The notes under the pieces are model-generated. The model had not been told where the DNA came from. It ran no database searches and saw only the letters and a list, made by a program, of their open reading frames with translations. From Alphaproteobacteria bacterium UBA6178 (GTDB lineage: Bacteria > Pseudomonadota > Alphaproteobacteria > Rickettsiales > UBA3002), in NCBI GenBank assembly GCA_002422205.1, contig DITS01000052.1, positions 42,708 through 71,093 of the forward strand: a stretch of 28,386 nt of DNA, given 5' to 3'. The stretch's first letter is position 1, and each line of letters opens with the position of its first letter. This document shows, piece by piece, positions 6,575 to 13,715 of the stretch. The position numbers were made by a program, and so were the translations under genes.

Positions 6575-8108
6575 GCGGCAAATTATCATGCTTCTTCCAC
6601 GGATTCTCCAGCTGCTTATCGCGCAGCAATGCCAGCGTGCGGCACAAGCGCCAGCGGGTATTTTGCGGGCGAATCACATCATCCAGATACCCCCGCGCCG
6701 CTGCTGAAAATGGCGAGGCAAACTTGTCGCGATATTCATCCACCTGCGCTTTCACCGCTTCCGGCGAATCAAGCTTGCCTTTAAAAATAATCTCCACCGC
6801 GCCTTCTGGCCCCATCACCGCAATTTCTGCCGTCGGCCAAGCATAATTAATATCACCGCGCAAATGCTTGCTGCTCATCACAATATACGCACCGCCATAG
6901 GCTTTACGCGTAATCACAGTGATTTTCGGCACCGTCGCTTCGGCATAGGCATAAAGCAGCTTGGCACCATGTTTGATAATGCCATTATGCTCCTGCGCCG
7001 TACCGGGCAAAAATCCGGGCACATCAACAAAGCTCACAATCGGAATATTAAAGGCATCGCAAAAACGAATGAACCGCGCCGCCTTGCGTGACGCGTCGAT
7101 ATCCAGACATCCCGCCAGCTCCATCGGCTGATTGGCAACAAACCCCACCGTCGTGCCCTCCATCCGGCCAAAACCAATAATCACATTCTTGGCATAATCA
7201 GGTTGAATCTCGAAAAAATCACCTTCATCCACAATCCGGTGCAGCAGCTCAAACATATCATACGCTTTGTTCGAATTATCTGGCACCAGCGTATTAAGCG
7301 CCATTTCCACGCGGTCCGCCGGGTCATCTGTCGGCCATACCGGCGGCTTCTGCCGGTTATTCAGCGGCAGAAAATTAAACAAACGGCGAATTTGCAGCAG
7401 CGCTTCGATGTCATTATCAAACGCCATATCCGCCACGCCAGTATGTTTCGAATGCACATCGGCACCGCCCAGCTCTTCCTGCGAAATTTCTTCATAGGTC
7501 ACGGTTTTCACCACATCCGGCCCCGTCACAAACATGTAGGACGAACCGCGCACCATCACCGTAAAATCAGTCAGCGCTGGCGAATACACCGCACCACCCG
7601 CGCAGGGGCCCATAATCACCGATATCTGCGGCACCACGCCCGATGCTATCACATTGCGCTGGAAAATCTCGGCAAAGCCCGACAGCGAATCGACCCCTTC
7701 CTGAATCCGCGCCCCGCCCGAATCATTGATGCCGATAATGGGCGCGCCCATCTTCATCGCCATATCCTGAATCTTGCAAATCTTTTTCGCGTTGGTTTCC
7801 GACAAAGACCCGCCCAGCACGGTAAAATCTTGGCTGTAAATAAACACCTGACGGCCATTGATGGTGCCATGCCCTGTCACCACGCCATCGCCAGGCACTT
7901 TTTTGGTTTCCATGCCAAAATTCGAGCAGCGATGCTCGACAAACATATCATATTCTTCAAATGAATCGGGATCGACCAGCACCTCAATCCGCTCACGCGC
8001 GGTCAGCTTGCCGCGTTGGTGTTGCCCGTCAATGCGCGCTTGCCCGCCACCAATGCGTGCTTGATCGCGCTGTTTCTCTAATTCTTTCACCACCGAAATC
8101 GGATGCAT
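6570..8108 (-). CDS. pccB: Propionyl-CoA carboxylase, carboxyltransferase (beta) subunit
   Basis: This 512-residue crotonase-fold carboxyltransferase moves CO2 from biotin on PccA to propionyl-CoA (EC 6.4.1.3). Both oxyanion-hole loops are present: GPCAGGA at 167-173 in the N-terminal domain and RKAYGGAY at 401-408 in the C-terminal domain. The motif INDSGGARIQEGVDSL (127-142) is typical of acyl-CoA carboxylase beta subunits. The length is standard. An AGGAG ribosome site lies just before the ATG. It is unlinked to pccA by about 3.2 kb, with aceA and two other genes between. Family knowledge places methylmalonyl-CoA epimerase and mutase downstream in the pathway, and neither is in the window. 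Confidence 0.95.
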   Translation of the reverse strand: MHPISVVKELEKQRDQARIGGGQARIDGQHQRGKLTARERIEVLVDPDSFEEYDMFVEHRCSNFGMETKKVPGDGVVTGHGTINGRQVFIYSQDFTVLGGSLSETNAKKICKIQDMAMKMGAPIIGINDSGGARIQEGVDSLSGFAEIFQRNVIASGVVPQISVIMGPCAGGAVYSPALTDFTVMVRGSSYMFVTGPDVVKTVTYEEISQEELGGADVHSKHTGVADMAFDNDIEALLQIRRLFNFLPLNNRQKPPVWPTDDPADRVEMALNTLVPDNSNKAYDMFELLHRIVDEGDFFEIQPDYAKNVIIGFGRMEGTTVGFVANQPMELAGCLDIDASRKAARFIRFCDAFNIPIVSFVDVPGFLPGTAQEHNGIIKHGAKLLYAYAEATVPKITVITRKAYGGAYIVMSSKHLRGDINYAWPTAEIAVMGPEGAVEIIFKGKLDSPEAVKAQVDEYRDKFASPFSAAARGYLDDVIRPQNTRWRLCRTLALLRDKQLENPWKKHDNLPL

Positions 8109-8242
8109 GAAGGCTCCTGTCTTGGTTCAAATCAGGGGCGGAAACTAGCAAATTAGTCGTCGCGAACCAAGCGGTAAATCGCGTGCCGCACAAACATTTG
8201 TTATTCATGCGTTTTTAGGGTGACTAACGCTATAATTTTTCC

Positions 8243-8270
8243 TGTCATTCCGGCAGAAGCGGGAATCCAG
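8243..8270. repeat. REP-like repeat, family B, diverged copy
   Basis: GTCATTCCGGCAGAAGCGGG with AATCCAG is a slightly diverged copy of the perfect family B palindrome at 10644-10710. It sits in the 8109-8338 spacer together with a family C copy and a period-7 tract. Confidence 0.75.
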
Positions 8271-8282
8271 CCTTCTCCATAG

Positions 8283-8311
8283 TCCAGACCCCGTGACAAG
8301 CACGGGGTAAC
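8283..8311. repeat. REP-like repeat, family C
   Basis: CCAGACCCCGTGACAAGCAC followed by GGGGTAAC is the reverse orientation of the copy at 9079-9106 with one difference. It forms a hairpin with a CCCCGTG/CACGGGG stem. Confidence 0.8.
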
Positions 8312-8317
8312 AACTGA

Positions 8318-8341
8318 CTAAAACCTAAAACCTGAACCCTA
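8318..8341 (-). repeat. Period-7 tract at the ATP12 gene stop codon
   Basis: On the minus strand the stop TAG is followed by GGTTC and two AGGTTTT units, in phase every seven bases. The tract runs straight into the REP copies at 8243-8311. Confidence 0.5.
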
Positions 8342-9031
8342 CTCCCTCACCAACGCAATATACTGCGCGCAATGCCGCAAATCATTCCCTTGTGCGGCAC
8401 GCAACGTCGCACTTGCGTCATCCTCGCCCCATAAGGACGCCTGAAAGCGCTCATCCAGCTGCGCATGCTCTATCGCCTCATCAATGCTCAGCAACCCGCG
8501 ATGCACCGACAACCCCAGCACCGCCGAGCCCAGCCCATGCACCAGCGGTGCCAACGCCACCAGCTCCGCAGGCGGCACCGCCTCCAGATAGGCGCGCAAC
8601 ACTTGCGCAATCTGCACCGGTTGCGCCACCGGAATAATGCCCACCGTGCGCTCAAACCGCACATTAAACGCCAGCTCGAATTGTTTCAGCACCGGCTCCC
8701 ATTCGGCCAGCTGCTTTGCCTGCAATGCCGACTCCTGCGCGTGATAGCACAGCAAATCTGTTTCACTATAATTGAGTATTTCGGCAATCAGCGCCTCGCG
8801 CTCGGCCTCGCCGATTTGCAGCGCGCCGCCACACAAGCGCGTCATCGGCATCGCCTGTAAATTAATTGCGTCCTTCTGCGATTGCCATTCATCAGCAAGC
8901 TTGTCCGCCAGCGCCTGCGTGCGCGCCGTAATCGCACTGCCACACGGCGCCTTCACCGGCTTACCATCCAGCAACACGGTATAGCCCGCCTCGCATTCGC
9001 CCAAACTCACTTGCTTGTAAAAACGTTTCAT
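8339..9031 (-). CDS. ATP12 family F1-ATPase assembly chaperone
   Basis: The 230-residue protein matches the ATP12 chaperone family, which in mitochondria binds the F1 alpha subunit during ATP synthase assembly. Its alphaproteobacterial homologues are thought to do the same. Supporting features are RFYKQVSL near the N-terminus, the GYTVLLDGKPVKAPCG strand pair, EWQSQ and the central NYSETDLLCYHA motif. The ATG at 9031 is used. A GTG directly before it (9034) is an alternative that adds one residue. It follows rluC by about 130 bases in the same direction. In several alphaproteobacteria I recall a HAD-family hydrolase between rluC and the ATP12 gene; none is here. Confidence 0.88.
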   Translation of the reverse strand: MKRFYKQVSLGECEAGYTVLLDGKPVKAPCGSAITARTQALADKLADEWQSQKDAINLQAMPMTRLCGGALQIGEAEREALIAEILNYSETDLLCYHAQESALQAKQLAEWEPVLKQFELAFNVRFERTVGIIPVAQPVQIAQVLRAYLEAVPPAELVALAPLVHGLGSAVLGLSVHRGLLSIDEAIEHAQLDERFQASLWGEDDASATLRAAQGNDLRHCAQYIALVRE

Positions 9032-9078
9032 CACCCAGTGCTACCACACTCATCCGATCATGCAACCATCATCAGTCT

Positions 9079-9106
9079 GTCACCCCGTGCTTGTCACGGG
9101 GTCTGG
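9079..9106. repeat. REP-like repeat, family C
   Basis: GTCACCCCGTGCTTGTCACG followed by GGGTCTGG forms a CCCCGTG/CACGGGG hairpin. It lies between the ATP12 gene and rluC. Confidence 0.8.
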
Positions 9107-9134
9107 CCTTACATTGCGCCACGCCAAAGACCGG

Positions 9135-9158
9135 ATGCCGTCATGAAGACGGCATGAC
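9135..9158. repeat. Short palindrome downstream of rluC
   Basis: ATGCCGTC and GACGGCAT form a perfect 8-bp stem around ATGAA, ending in GCATGAC. It begins three bases after the rluC stop. No T run follows, so it looks like another repeat family or a 3'-end stabilising hairpin rather than a terminator. Confidence 0.55.
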
Positions 9159-9160
9159 AA

Positions 9161-10129
9161 TCAGAGCGCAATCCCCAGCTCTTTAAACGTCTTTTTCATA
9201 TGCGGCGGCAGCGGCGCAGTCACGTCAATGCTCTCGCCCATCATATTGCGAATCTCAACGCGCCGCGCATGCAAATGCAACTGCTGCGAAATCGGCATAC
9301 CATCAATAAATGCCGCCGCGCCGCCATATTTTCCGTCGCCCACAATCGGGTGTCCCATCTGCGCCATATGCACACGCAGTTGGTGCGTGCGTCCGGTGAT
9401 CGGCTGCAGTTCGACCACGCTCAAACGCTTACCCAGCACCTCGATCACGCGATACGACGTCACCGCCTCTTTGGCTTCCTTGATGTCTTCGGCCTCTTCT
9501 TCATCAACCACTTCCATCTTCTCATAATCTTCGCCGCGTTTCATCATCGCGCCCGAAATCTCACCGGCACGAATCTCCGGCACACCCACCACCAGCGCCC
9601 AATAAATTTTGCTCATGCGCTTGCCCGCAAAGGCGAGTGATAAATTCGTTGCCGCTTTGGCAGAACGACCAAGCAACAACACGCCGCTGGTGTCTTTGTC
9701 CAACCGATGCACCAGCTTCGGCTGCCCCTCCGCTTCAAACTGCAGCGCGCTCATGCGCGCATCGAGATGGTCTTTCAGCTTCGTGCCACCCTGCACCGCC
9801 AGACCGGCAGGCTTGTTAATCGCAATCACATTCGCCGATTTATACAGCACCCAGCCCTGTGTCTCACGAATGATCGAATCGCTCAGCGGCTTGGGCGCAG
9901 GCGCGGCTTTTTTACCCGCCGTCAAATCCAGAAATTTTACGCCAATCGCATTGCCCGTTTTCACATGATCGGCAGGCTTGGCTTTCACGCCATCCACACG
10001 GATCAACCCCTTGCGGCAGGCCTTCTGAATATCGATCTGCGCGATGTTGGGATAATGCCGCTTAAACCAGCGGTCGAGGCGAATATCATCATCCGCCGCT
10101 TTCACCTGAAATGTTTGCTCTTTGCTCAT
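9161..10129 (-). CDS. rluC: RluC/RluD-type 23S rRNA pseudouridine synthase
   Basis: This 322-residue enzyme isomerises specific uridines of 23S rRNA. An S4 RNA-binding domain occupies roughly residues 14-65 (IRLDRWFKRHYPNIAQ). The catalytic motif HRLDKDTSG at 141-149 carries Asp144. GRTHQLRVHMAQMGHPIVGD (246-265) is the conserved C-terminal motif. A charged insert at 205-222 (VVDEEEAEDIKEAKEA) interrupts the catalytic domain. The ATG at 10129 overlaps the crcB stop as ATGA, which fixes the start and implies translational coupling. The open frame reads 59 codons further into crcB without family similarity. RluC and RluD paralogues are hard to separate; gene order favours rluC. Confidence 0.92.
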   Translation of the reverse strand: MSKEQTFQVKAADDDIRLDRWFKRHYPNIAQIDIQKACRKGLIRVDGVKAKPADHVKTGNAIGVKFLDLTAGKKAAPAPKPLSDSIIRETQGWVLYKSANVIAINKPAGLAVQGGTKLKDHLDARMSALQFEAEGQPKLVHRLDKDTSGVLLLGRSAKAATNLSLAFAGKRMSKIYWALVVGVPEIRAGEISGAMMKRGEDYEKMEVVDEEEAEDIKEAKEAVTSYRVIEVLGKRLSVVELQPITGRTHQLRVHMAQMGHPIVGDGKYGGAAAFIDGMPISQQLHLHARRVEIRNMMGESIDVTAPLPPHMKKTFKELGIAL

Positions 10130-10509
10130 ACCGCACCCGTTACCATGCGCGTGAGCAATAAGCCAGCACTCAAACCCGCAATCGACAACACCACCGAGCC
10201 GATAATGTAGAGTGCCGCAGGCATCAGCGCGCCACGCTCCACCATCACCACCGCATCGAGCGAGAACGCCGAAAAGGTCGTAAAGCCACCCAGCACCCCA
10301 ACACACAAAAAGCTACGCCACAACGCATCGCCCGCCGACAGCTTGGCCAACACACCAATCACCACACCCATCGCCACGCAACCAATGATATTCACCGCAA
10401 GCGTGCCCCACGGAAACCCCGTCCCCAACACACGCCCCGCCGTACTCATCAACCCATAGCGCAGCACCGACCCTAGTGCCCCGCCAAGGGCTATTGCTAT
10501 AATATTCAT
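10126..10509 (-). CDS. crcB: Fluoride ion channel CrcB/FluC
   Basis: This 127-residue membrane protein has four hydrophobic helices and works as a dual-topology dimer that lets fluoride out of the cell. Family hallmarks are GGALGSVLRYG near the N-terminus, GTLAVNIIG with Asn40, and GGFTTFS at 74-80 with the pore Phe/Thr/Ser residues. The length is typical. GGGAGG lies upstream of the ATG, and a family A repeat hairpin ends about 18 bases before the start codon. I found no fluoride (crcB-motif) riboswitch upstream. It overlaps rluC by four bases. Confidence 0.95.
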   Translation of the reverse strand: MNIIAIALGGALGSVLRYGLMSTAGRVLGTGFPWGTLAVNIIGCVAMGVVIGVLAKLSAGDALWRSFLCVGVLGGFTTFSAFSLDAVVMVERGALMPAALYIIGSVVLSIAGLSAGLLLTRMVTGAV

Positions 10510-10527
10510 CTCAGCCTCCCAATTTTC

Positions 10528-10613
10528 GTCATACTGCGGCTCGCAAAGCGAGAGCGCAGTATCTCACACCACACCCAGATCCTGCGCTGACACTTCGTGT
10601 CCCGCAGGATGAC
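10528..10613. repeat. REP-like inverted dimer, family A
   Basis: One arm is GTCATACTGCGG...GCGCAGTATCTC and the inverted arm is GATCCTGCGC...CCGCAGGATGAC. They are joined by a short spacer with CACCACACCCA. It is placed just upstream of the crcB ribosome binding site on the minus strand, so the mRNA would carry these hairpins in the crcB leader. Confidence 0.85.
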
Positions 10614-10643
10614 AACTTCACTTGTCATTCCCGCTTCCATCTT

Positions 10644-10710
10644 GTCATTCCCGCGAAAGCGGGAATCTAGTCTTACTTTCTTTCTAGATTCCCGCTTTCG
10701 CGGGAATGAC
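10644..10710. repeat. Perfect inverted pair of 27-base repeats, family B
   Basis: Positions 10644-10670 begin GTCATTCCCGCGAAAGCGGG and 10684-10710 are their exact reverse complement, with 13 pyrimidine-rich bases between. Each arm is itself a TTCCCGC/GCGGGAA palindrome. A half copy (GTCATTCCCGC) lies just before it at 10624-10634. The core resembles the ATTCCC(N)GGGAAT repeats known from Neisseria (dRS3) and other proteobacteria. Confidence 0.9.
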
Positions 10711-10732
10711 GGTACAAAGACGCACCACCTTG

Positions 10733-10749
10733 CTAAAACCTGCAACCTA
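10733..10749 (-). repeat. Period-7 tract at the rarA stop codon
   Basis: On the minus strand TAGGTTGCAGGTTTTAG gives two GGTTnnA units seven bases apart, starting with the TAG stop of rarA. The family B and A repeats follow downstream. Confidence 0.45.
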
Positions 10750-12048
10750 CCCCCGCTTCCCCCGCAGCTTCGCCCAATACTCCAGCCGCTTGGCAATCTC
10801 TCGCTCAAAGCCGCGCTCCACCGGTTGATAAAACGCCTCACGCGCCATGCCTTCCGGGAAATAATTCTGCCCCGAAAATCCATCCTCCGCATCATGGTCA
10901 TACGCATACTCCGCACCATAACCAATCTCTTTCATCAGCTTCGTCGGCGCATTCAGAATATGCTTCGGCGGCATCAGCGACCCCGTCGATTGCGCCGCCC
11001 GCCGCGAGCCTTTATACGCCACATATTGCGCATTCGATTTCGGCGCAGTCGCTAAATAAACCACGGCCTGCGCAATCGCCAGTTCTCCTTCGGGTGAGCC
11101 CAAAAAATCATACGCCTCTTTGGCGGCATTCGCCTGAATCAGCGCCTGCGGATCTGCCATGCCGATATCCTCCACCGCAAAGCGCACCAACCGGCGCACA
11201 ATATACAGCGGATCCTCCCCACCATCGAGCATCCGCGCAAACCAATAAAGCGAAGCATCCACATCCGACCCGCGCATTGATTTATGCAAGGCGCTAATCA
11301 GATTATAATGGCTGTCCTGATGCTTGTCATAGACAGGCGCACGCGTATGCGCCACCCGCACCAGCGCATCCACATCCAGCGGTTTTGCTGGTGCAGCATC
11401 CATCACCTCTTCCACGAGGTTGAGCAGATAGCGCCCGTCCCCATCCGCCATCGCGCAGATGGCCGCGCGCGCCTCTGCTGTAAGCGGCAACGCCTTACCA
11501 AAATGCGCCTCGGCCTTTTGCAACAAACGCTCCAGCGCCGCGCCGTCAAGACGCGACAATACCAGCACGCGACACCGCGACAAAAGCGCCGAGTTTAATT
11601 CAAATGACGGGTTCTCCGTCGTCGCACCAATCAGCGTGATCGTGCCATCTTCCACCACCGGCAAAAACGCATCTTGTTGTGCGCGGTTGAAGCGATGAAT
11701 CTCATCGACAAACAGCATCGTGCGCTGCCCGTCCTGCGCCCGTTTGCGCGCCGTATCAAAAATTTTCTTGAGCTCCGCCACACCCGATTGCACCGCCGAA
11801 ATCGTCTCCAGATGAAAGCCGCTATGCGCCGATAGCAGCCGCGCAATCGTGGTCTTGCCGCAGCCAGGAGGGCCCCATAACACAATCGAATGATAATGAC
11901 CCGACGCGATCATCCGCGCCACCGCGCCCTGCTCGCCAAACAGCGCGTCTTGCCCCACCACCTCGTCAAACTGAGCGGGACGCAGCTTCTCCGGCAATGG
12001 CACATGATCCGACACCGCAAACAGACTGGCTTGCGGCTTTGCGATCAC
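10747..12048 (-). CDS. rarA: Replication-associated recombination protein A (AAA+ ATPase)
   Basis: The 433-residue protein belongs to the RarA/MgsA/WRNIP1 family, a clamp-loader-like ATPase acting at stalled replication forks. Walker A is GPPGCGKT at 59-66 and Walker B is LFVDEIHRF with Asp115 and Glu116. GATTENPSF carries the sensor region. The C-terminal half has the family motifs DSHYNLISALHKSMRGSD, YWFARMLDGGEDP and NAQYVAYKGS. The start is GTG at 12048, overlapping the htrA stop as GTGA; no ATG fits nearby. Length is normal. It is translated right after htrA and precedes crcB by 237 bp of repeats. Confidence 0.94.
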   Translation of the reverse strand: MIAKPQASLFAVSDHVPLPEKLRPAQFDEVVGQDALFGEQGAVARMIASGHYHSIVLWGPPGCGKTTIARLLSAHSGFHLETISAVQSGVAELKKIFDTARKRAQDGQRTMLFVDEIHRFNRAQQDAFLPVVEDGTITLIGATTENPSFELNSALLSRCRVLVLSRLDGAALERLLQKAEAHFGKALPLTAEARAAICAMADGDGRYLLNLVEEVMDAAPAKPLDVDALVRVAHTRAPVYDKHQDSHYNLISALHKSMRGSDVDASLYWFARMLDGGEDPLYIVRRLVRFAVEDIGMADPQALIQANAAKEAYDFLGSPEGELAIAQAVVYLATAPKSNAQYVAYKGSRRAAQSTGSLMPPKHILNAPTKLMKEIGYGAEYAYDHDAEDGFSGQNYFPEGMAREAFYQPVERGFEREIAKRLEYWAKLRGKRG

Positions 12049-13427
12049 GGCACCACCGCCATATTCAAAATCTGGTTATCGCGCTTAAACTGAATGCGCC
12101 AGCTTCCGGCATTTTTCTCCAGCAGCTTTTCCAGTTGCGCGGTGCTGGTAATTTTGCTGCCATTCACTTCTAAAATCATATCACCGACCTGCAGCCCCCG
12201 CATGCGCGCCACTATAATCACCCCGCGCTCATTAGGGTTGATATTCATCTCCGCCGCCAGCGCCGGATTCAGATTCGCCACACTCAATCCACTAAGCGGG
12301 TGCGGCCCCTCCAGCTTACGCACATCGCGCGGCGGGTTCTCAGGCGGGGTTTCCAATGTCACGGTCATTGTTTCTTCCTTTCCATCTCGGATAATCACTA
12401 CGGGTATCGGTTGATTAACGGGGGAAATCGCCGTGCGGAAACGCAACGCCTGCACATCCTCTACCGCTTTGCCGCCAAAGGATACAATCACATCCCCCAC
12501 ACGCAACCCCCCTCGCTCCGCCGGACTATCGGCAAACACATCACCCACCAAAGCCCCCGCAGGGCGCGGCAGCGCCAGCGATTCAGCCAGCTCACCTGTA
12601 ACGCTCTGATATTGCGCACCCAGCCATGGCTTGATAATTTTACCATTGCGCGCCTCGCCCGATAGCAGCGCACGCACCATATTCGACGGAATCGCAAAAC
12701 CGATCCCAATATTGCCGCCCGAACGCGAATAAATCGCAGTCGGAATCCCCACCAGCCGCCCTTGCATATCCACCAGCGCACCACCGGAATTACCGGGATT
12801 AATCGCCGCATCGGTCTGAATGAAAAAGCCGTAATCATTAATATTCGCCGCCGCGCGCGCCACCGCCGAGACAATCCCGCTGGTCACCGTTTGTCCCACC
12901 CCAAACGGATTGCCAATCGCCAGCAATAAATCGCCCACCTCCAGCGAATCCGAATCATGCAGTTGCAAATAGGGCAATGCTTCTCCGGTTGTTTGCAATC
13001 GTAAAATCGCAAGGTCCGATTGCTCATCGCTGGCCACCAGTTCAGCGGCCAGCTCGCGCCGGTCCGACAATACTGCCGTAATATCCTCGGCACCTTTAAT
13101 CACATGAAAATTCGTCACCACCGTGCCCTTGGCATCCACAATCACGCCCGAGCCCAGCGAGCTGACAATCCGCTCACGCGGCATGCCCATCACGCCATAT
13201 TGCTGGCCAAAAAATTGCTGAAAAAACGGGTCATTGAAAAAGGGCGACATGCCCTGATCGATCACCTTGCGCTTGGTAAAAATATTCACCACCGCTGGCG
13301 AGGTTTGTTTCACCACCGGCGAAAAACTAAGCTGGATATCCTGACGGCTCTCCGGCACAGCGCGATCCTGCGCCGCCGCTCCCGCCGCCACACTTATCAA
13401 CACCACACTCAGCAAAAACCATTTCAT
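12045..13427 (-). CDS. Periplasmic serine endoprotease, HtrA/Do family
   Basis: This 460-residue envelope quality-control protease has a Sec signal at residues 1-20 (MKWFLLSVVLISVAAGAAAQ). It carries the trypsin-like triad His108 (TNFHVI), Asp138 (QSDLAIL) and Ser214 (GNSGGAL), and two PDZ domains at about 265-360 and 378-460. PDZ2 is unusual: between GVIIVAR and GLQVGD the usual loop with a Ser-Pro-Ala-Ala segment is missing, apparently an in-frame loss of about eight residues. The ATG has only a weak ribosome site (GCGGG). It follows rplQ, separated by a terminator and repeats, and is coupled to rarA. DegP, DegQ and MucD cannot be distinguished, so no symbol is given. Confidence 0.93.
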   Translation of the reverse strand: MKWFLLSVVLISVAAGAAAQDRAVPESRQDIQLSFSPVVKQTSPAVVNIFTKRKVIDQGMSPFFNDPFFQQFFGQQYGVMGMPRERIVSSLGSGVIVDAKGTVVTNFHVIKGAEDITAVLSDRRELAAELVASDEQSDLAILRLQTTGEALPYLQLHDSDSLEVGDLLLAIGNPFGVGQTVTSGIVSAVARAAANINDYGFFIQTDAAINPGNSGGALVDMQGRLVGIPTAIYSRSGGNIGIGFAIPSNMVRALLSGEARNGKIIKPWLGAQYQSVTGELAESLALPRPAGALVGDVFADSPAERGGLRVGDVIVSFGGKAVEDVQALRFRTAISPVNQPIPVVIIRDGKEETMTVTLETPPENPPRDVRKLEGPHPLSGLSVANLNPALAAEMNINPNERGVIIVARMRGLQVGDMILEVNGSKITSTAQLEKLLEKNAGSWRIQFKRDNQILNMAVVP

Positions 13428-13480
13428 CCCGCTATATATAGCACTAATCCCCCAAAGATAAAGACCGCTTACAAATAGAT

Positions 13481-13516
13481 GTTAGTGGTTAGTGACTAGG
13501 GATTTGGATTAGGGAT
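13481..13516 (+). repeat. Period-7 tract upstream of htrA
   Basis: Two GTTAGTG units, ACTAGGG, ATTTGGA and TTAGGGA follow each other with a 7-base period. The G-rich strand is the plus strand, opposite to the tract at 13611-13651, so the two tracts flank the family C pair in inverted orientation. The 13428-13715 spacer holds only these tracts, that pair and the rplQ terminator. Confidence 0.5.
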
Positions 13517-13533
13517 CAGAAACTAACATTAAG

Positions 13534-13608
13534 TGTCACCCCGTGCTGGTCACGGGGATGACGGTTAAAAAGAGAAGGCCGGACCCCGTGACAAGCACAG
13601 GGTGACAC
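13534..13608. repeat. REP-like inverted pair, family C
   Basis: GTCACCCCGTGCTGGTCACG at 13534 faces an inverted copy GACCCCGTGACAAGCACAGG ending at 13608. About 16 bases separate them. Confidence 0.85.
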
Positions 13609-13610
13609 CT

Positions 13611-13651
13611 AACTATAATCCCTAGCCTCTAACCTCTAGCCCCTAGCCCCT
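13611..13651 (-). repeat. Period-7 tract downstream of rplQ terminator
   Basis: On the minus strand GGGGCTA, GGGGCTA, GAGGTTA, GAGGCTA and GGGATTA are consecutive 7-base units. It is the longest and clearest such tract in the window. It lies just beyond the rplQ terminator and next to the family C pair. Confidence 0.65.
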
Positions 13652-13656
13652 CAAAG

Positions 13657-13688
13657 AAAAAAGCCGCCCAGGTTCCCCCAAGCGGCTT
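13657..13688 (-). terminator. Intrinsic terminator of the ribosomal alpha operon
   Basis: On the minus strand AAGCCGC and GCGGCTT form a 7-bp G/C-rich stem around a G-rich loop, followed by a T-rich run of six. It starts 27 bases after the rplQ stop, as expected for the end of the superoperon. Confidence 0.92.
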
Positions 13689-13715
13689 CTCTATACTCCA
13701 GCGAATGAAACGACC

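Noticed and set aside
8231..8236. Perfect TATAAT on the plus strand
   Set aside because: No -35 is found at a suitable distance and no plus-strand gene follows.
10130..10306. N-terminal extension of the pseudouridine synthase by 59 residues
   Set aside because: It lies entirely within crcB in another frame; the ATGA overlap gives a better start at 10129.
10506..10925. A 139-codon minus-strand frame between crcB and rarA
   Set aside because: It is translated from the repeat cluster and an alternative frame of rarA, with no family similarity.
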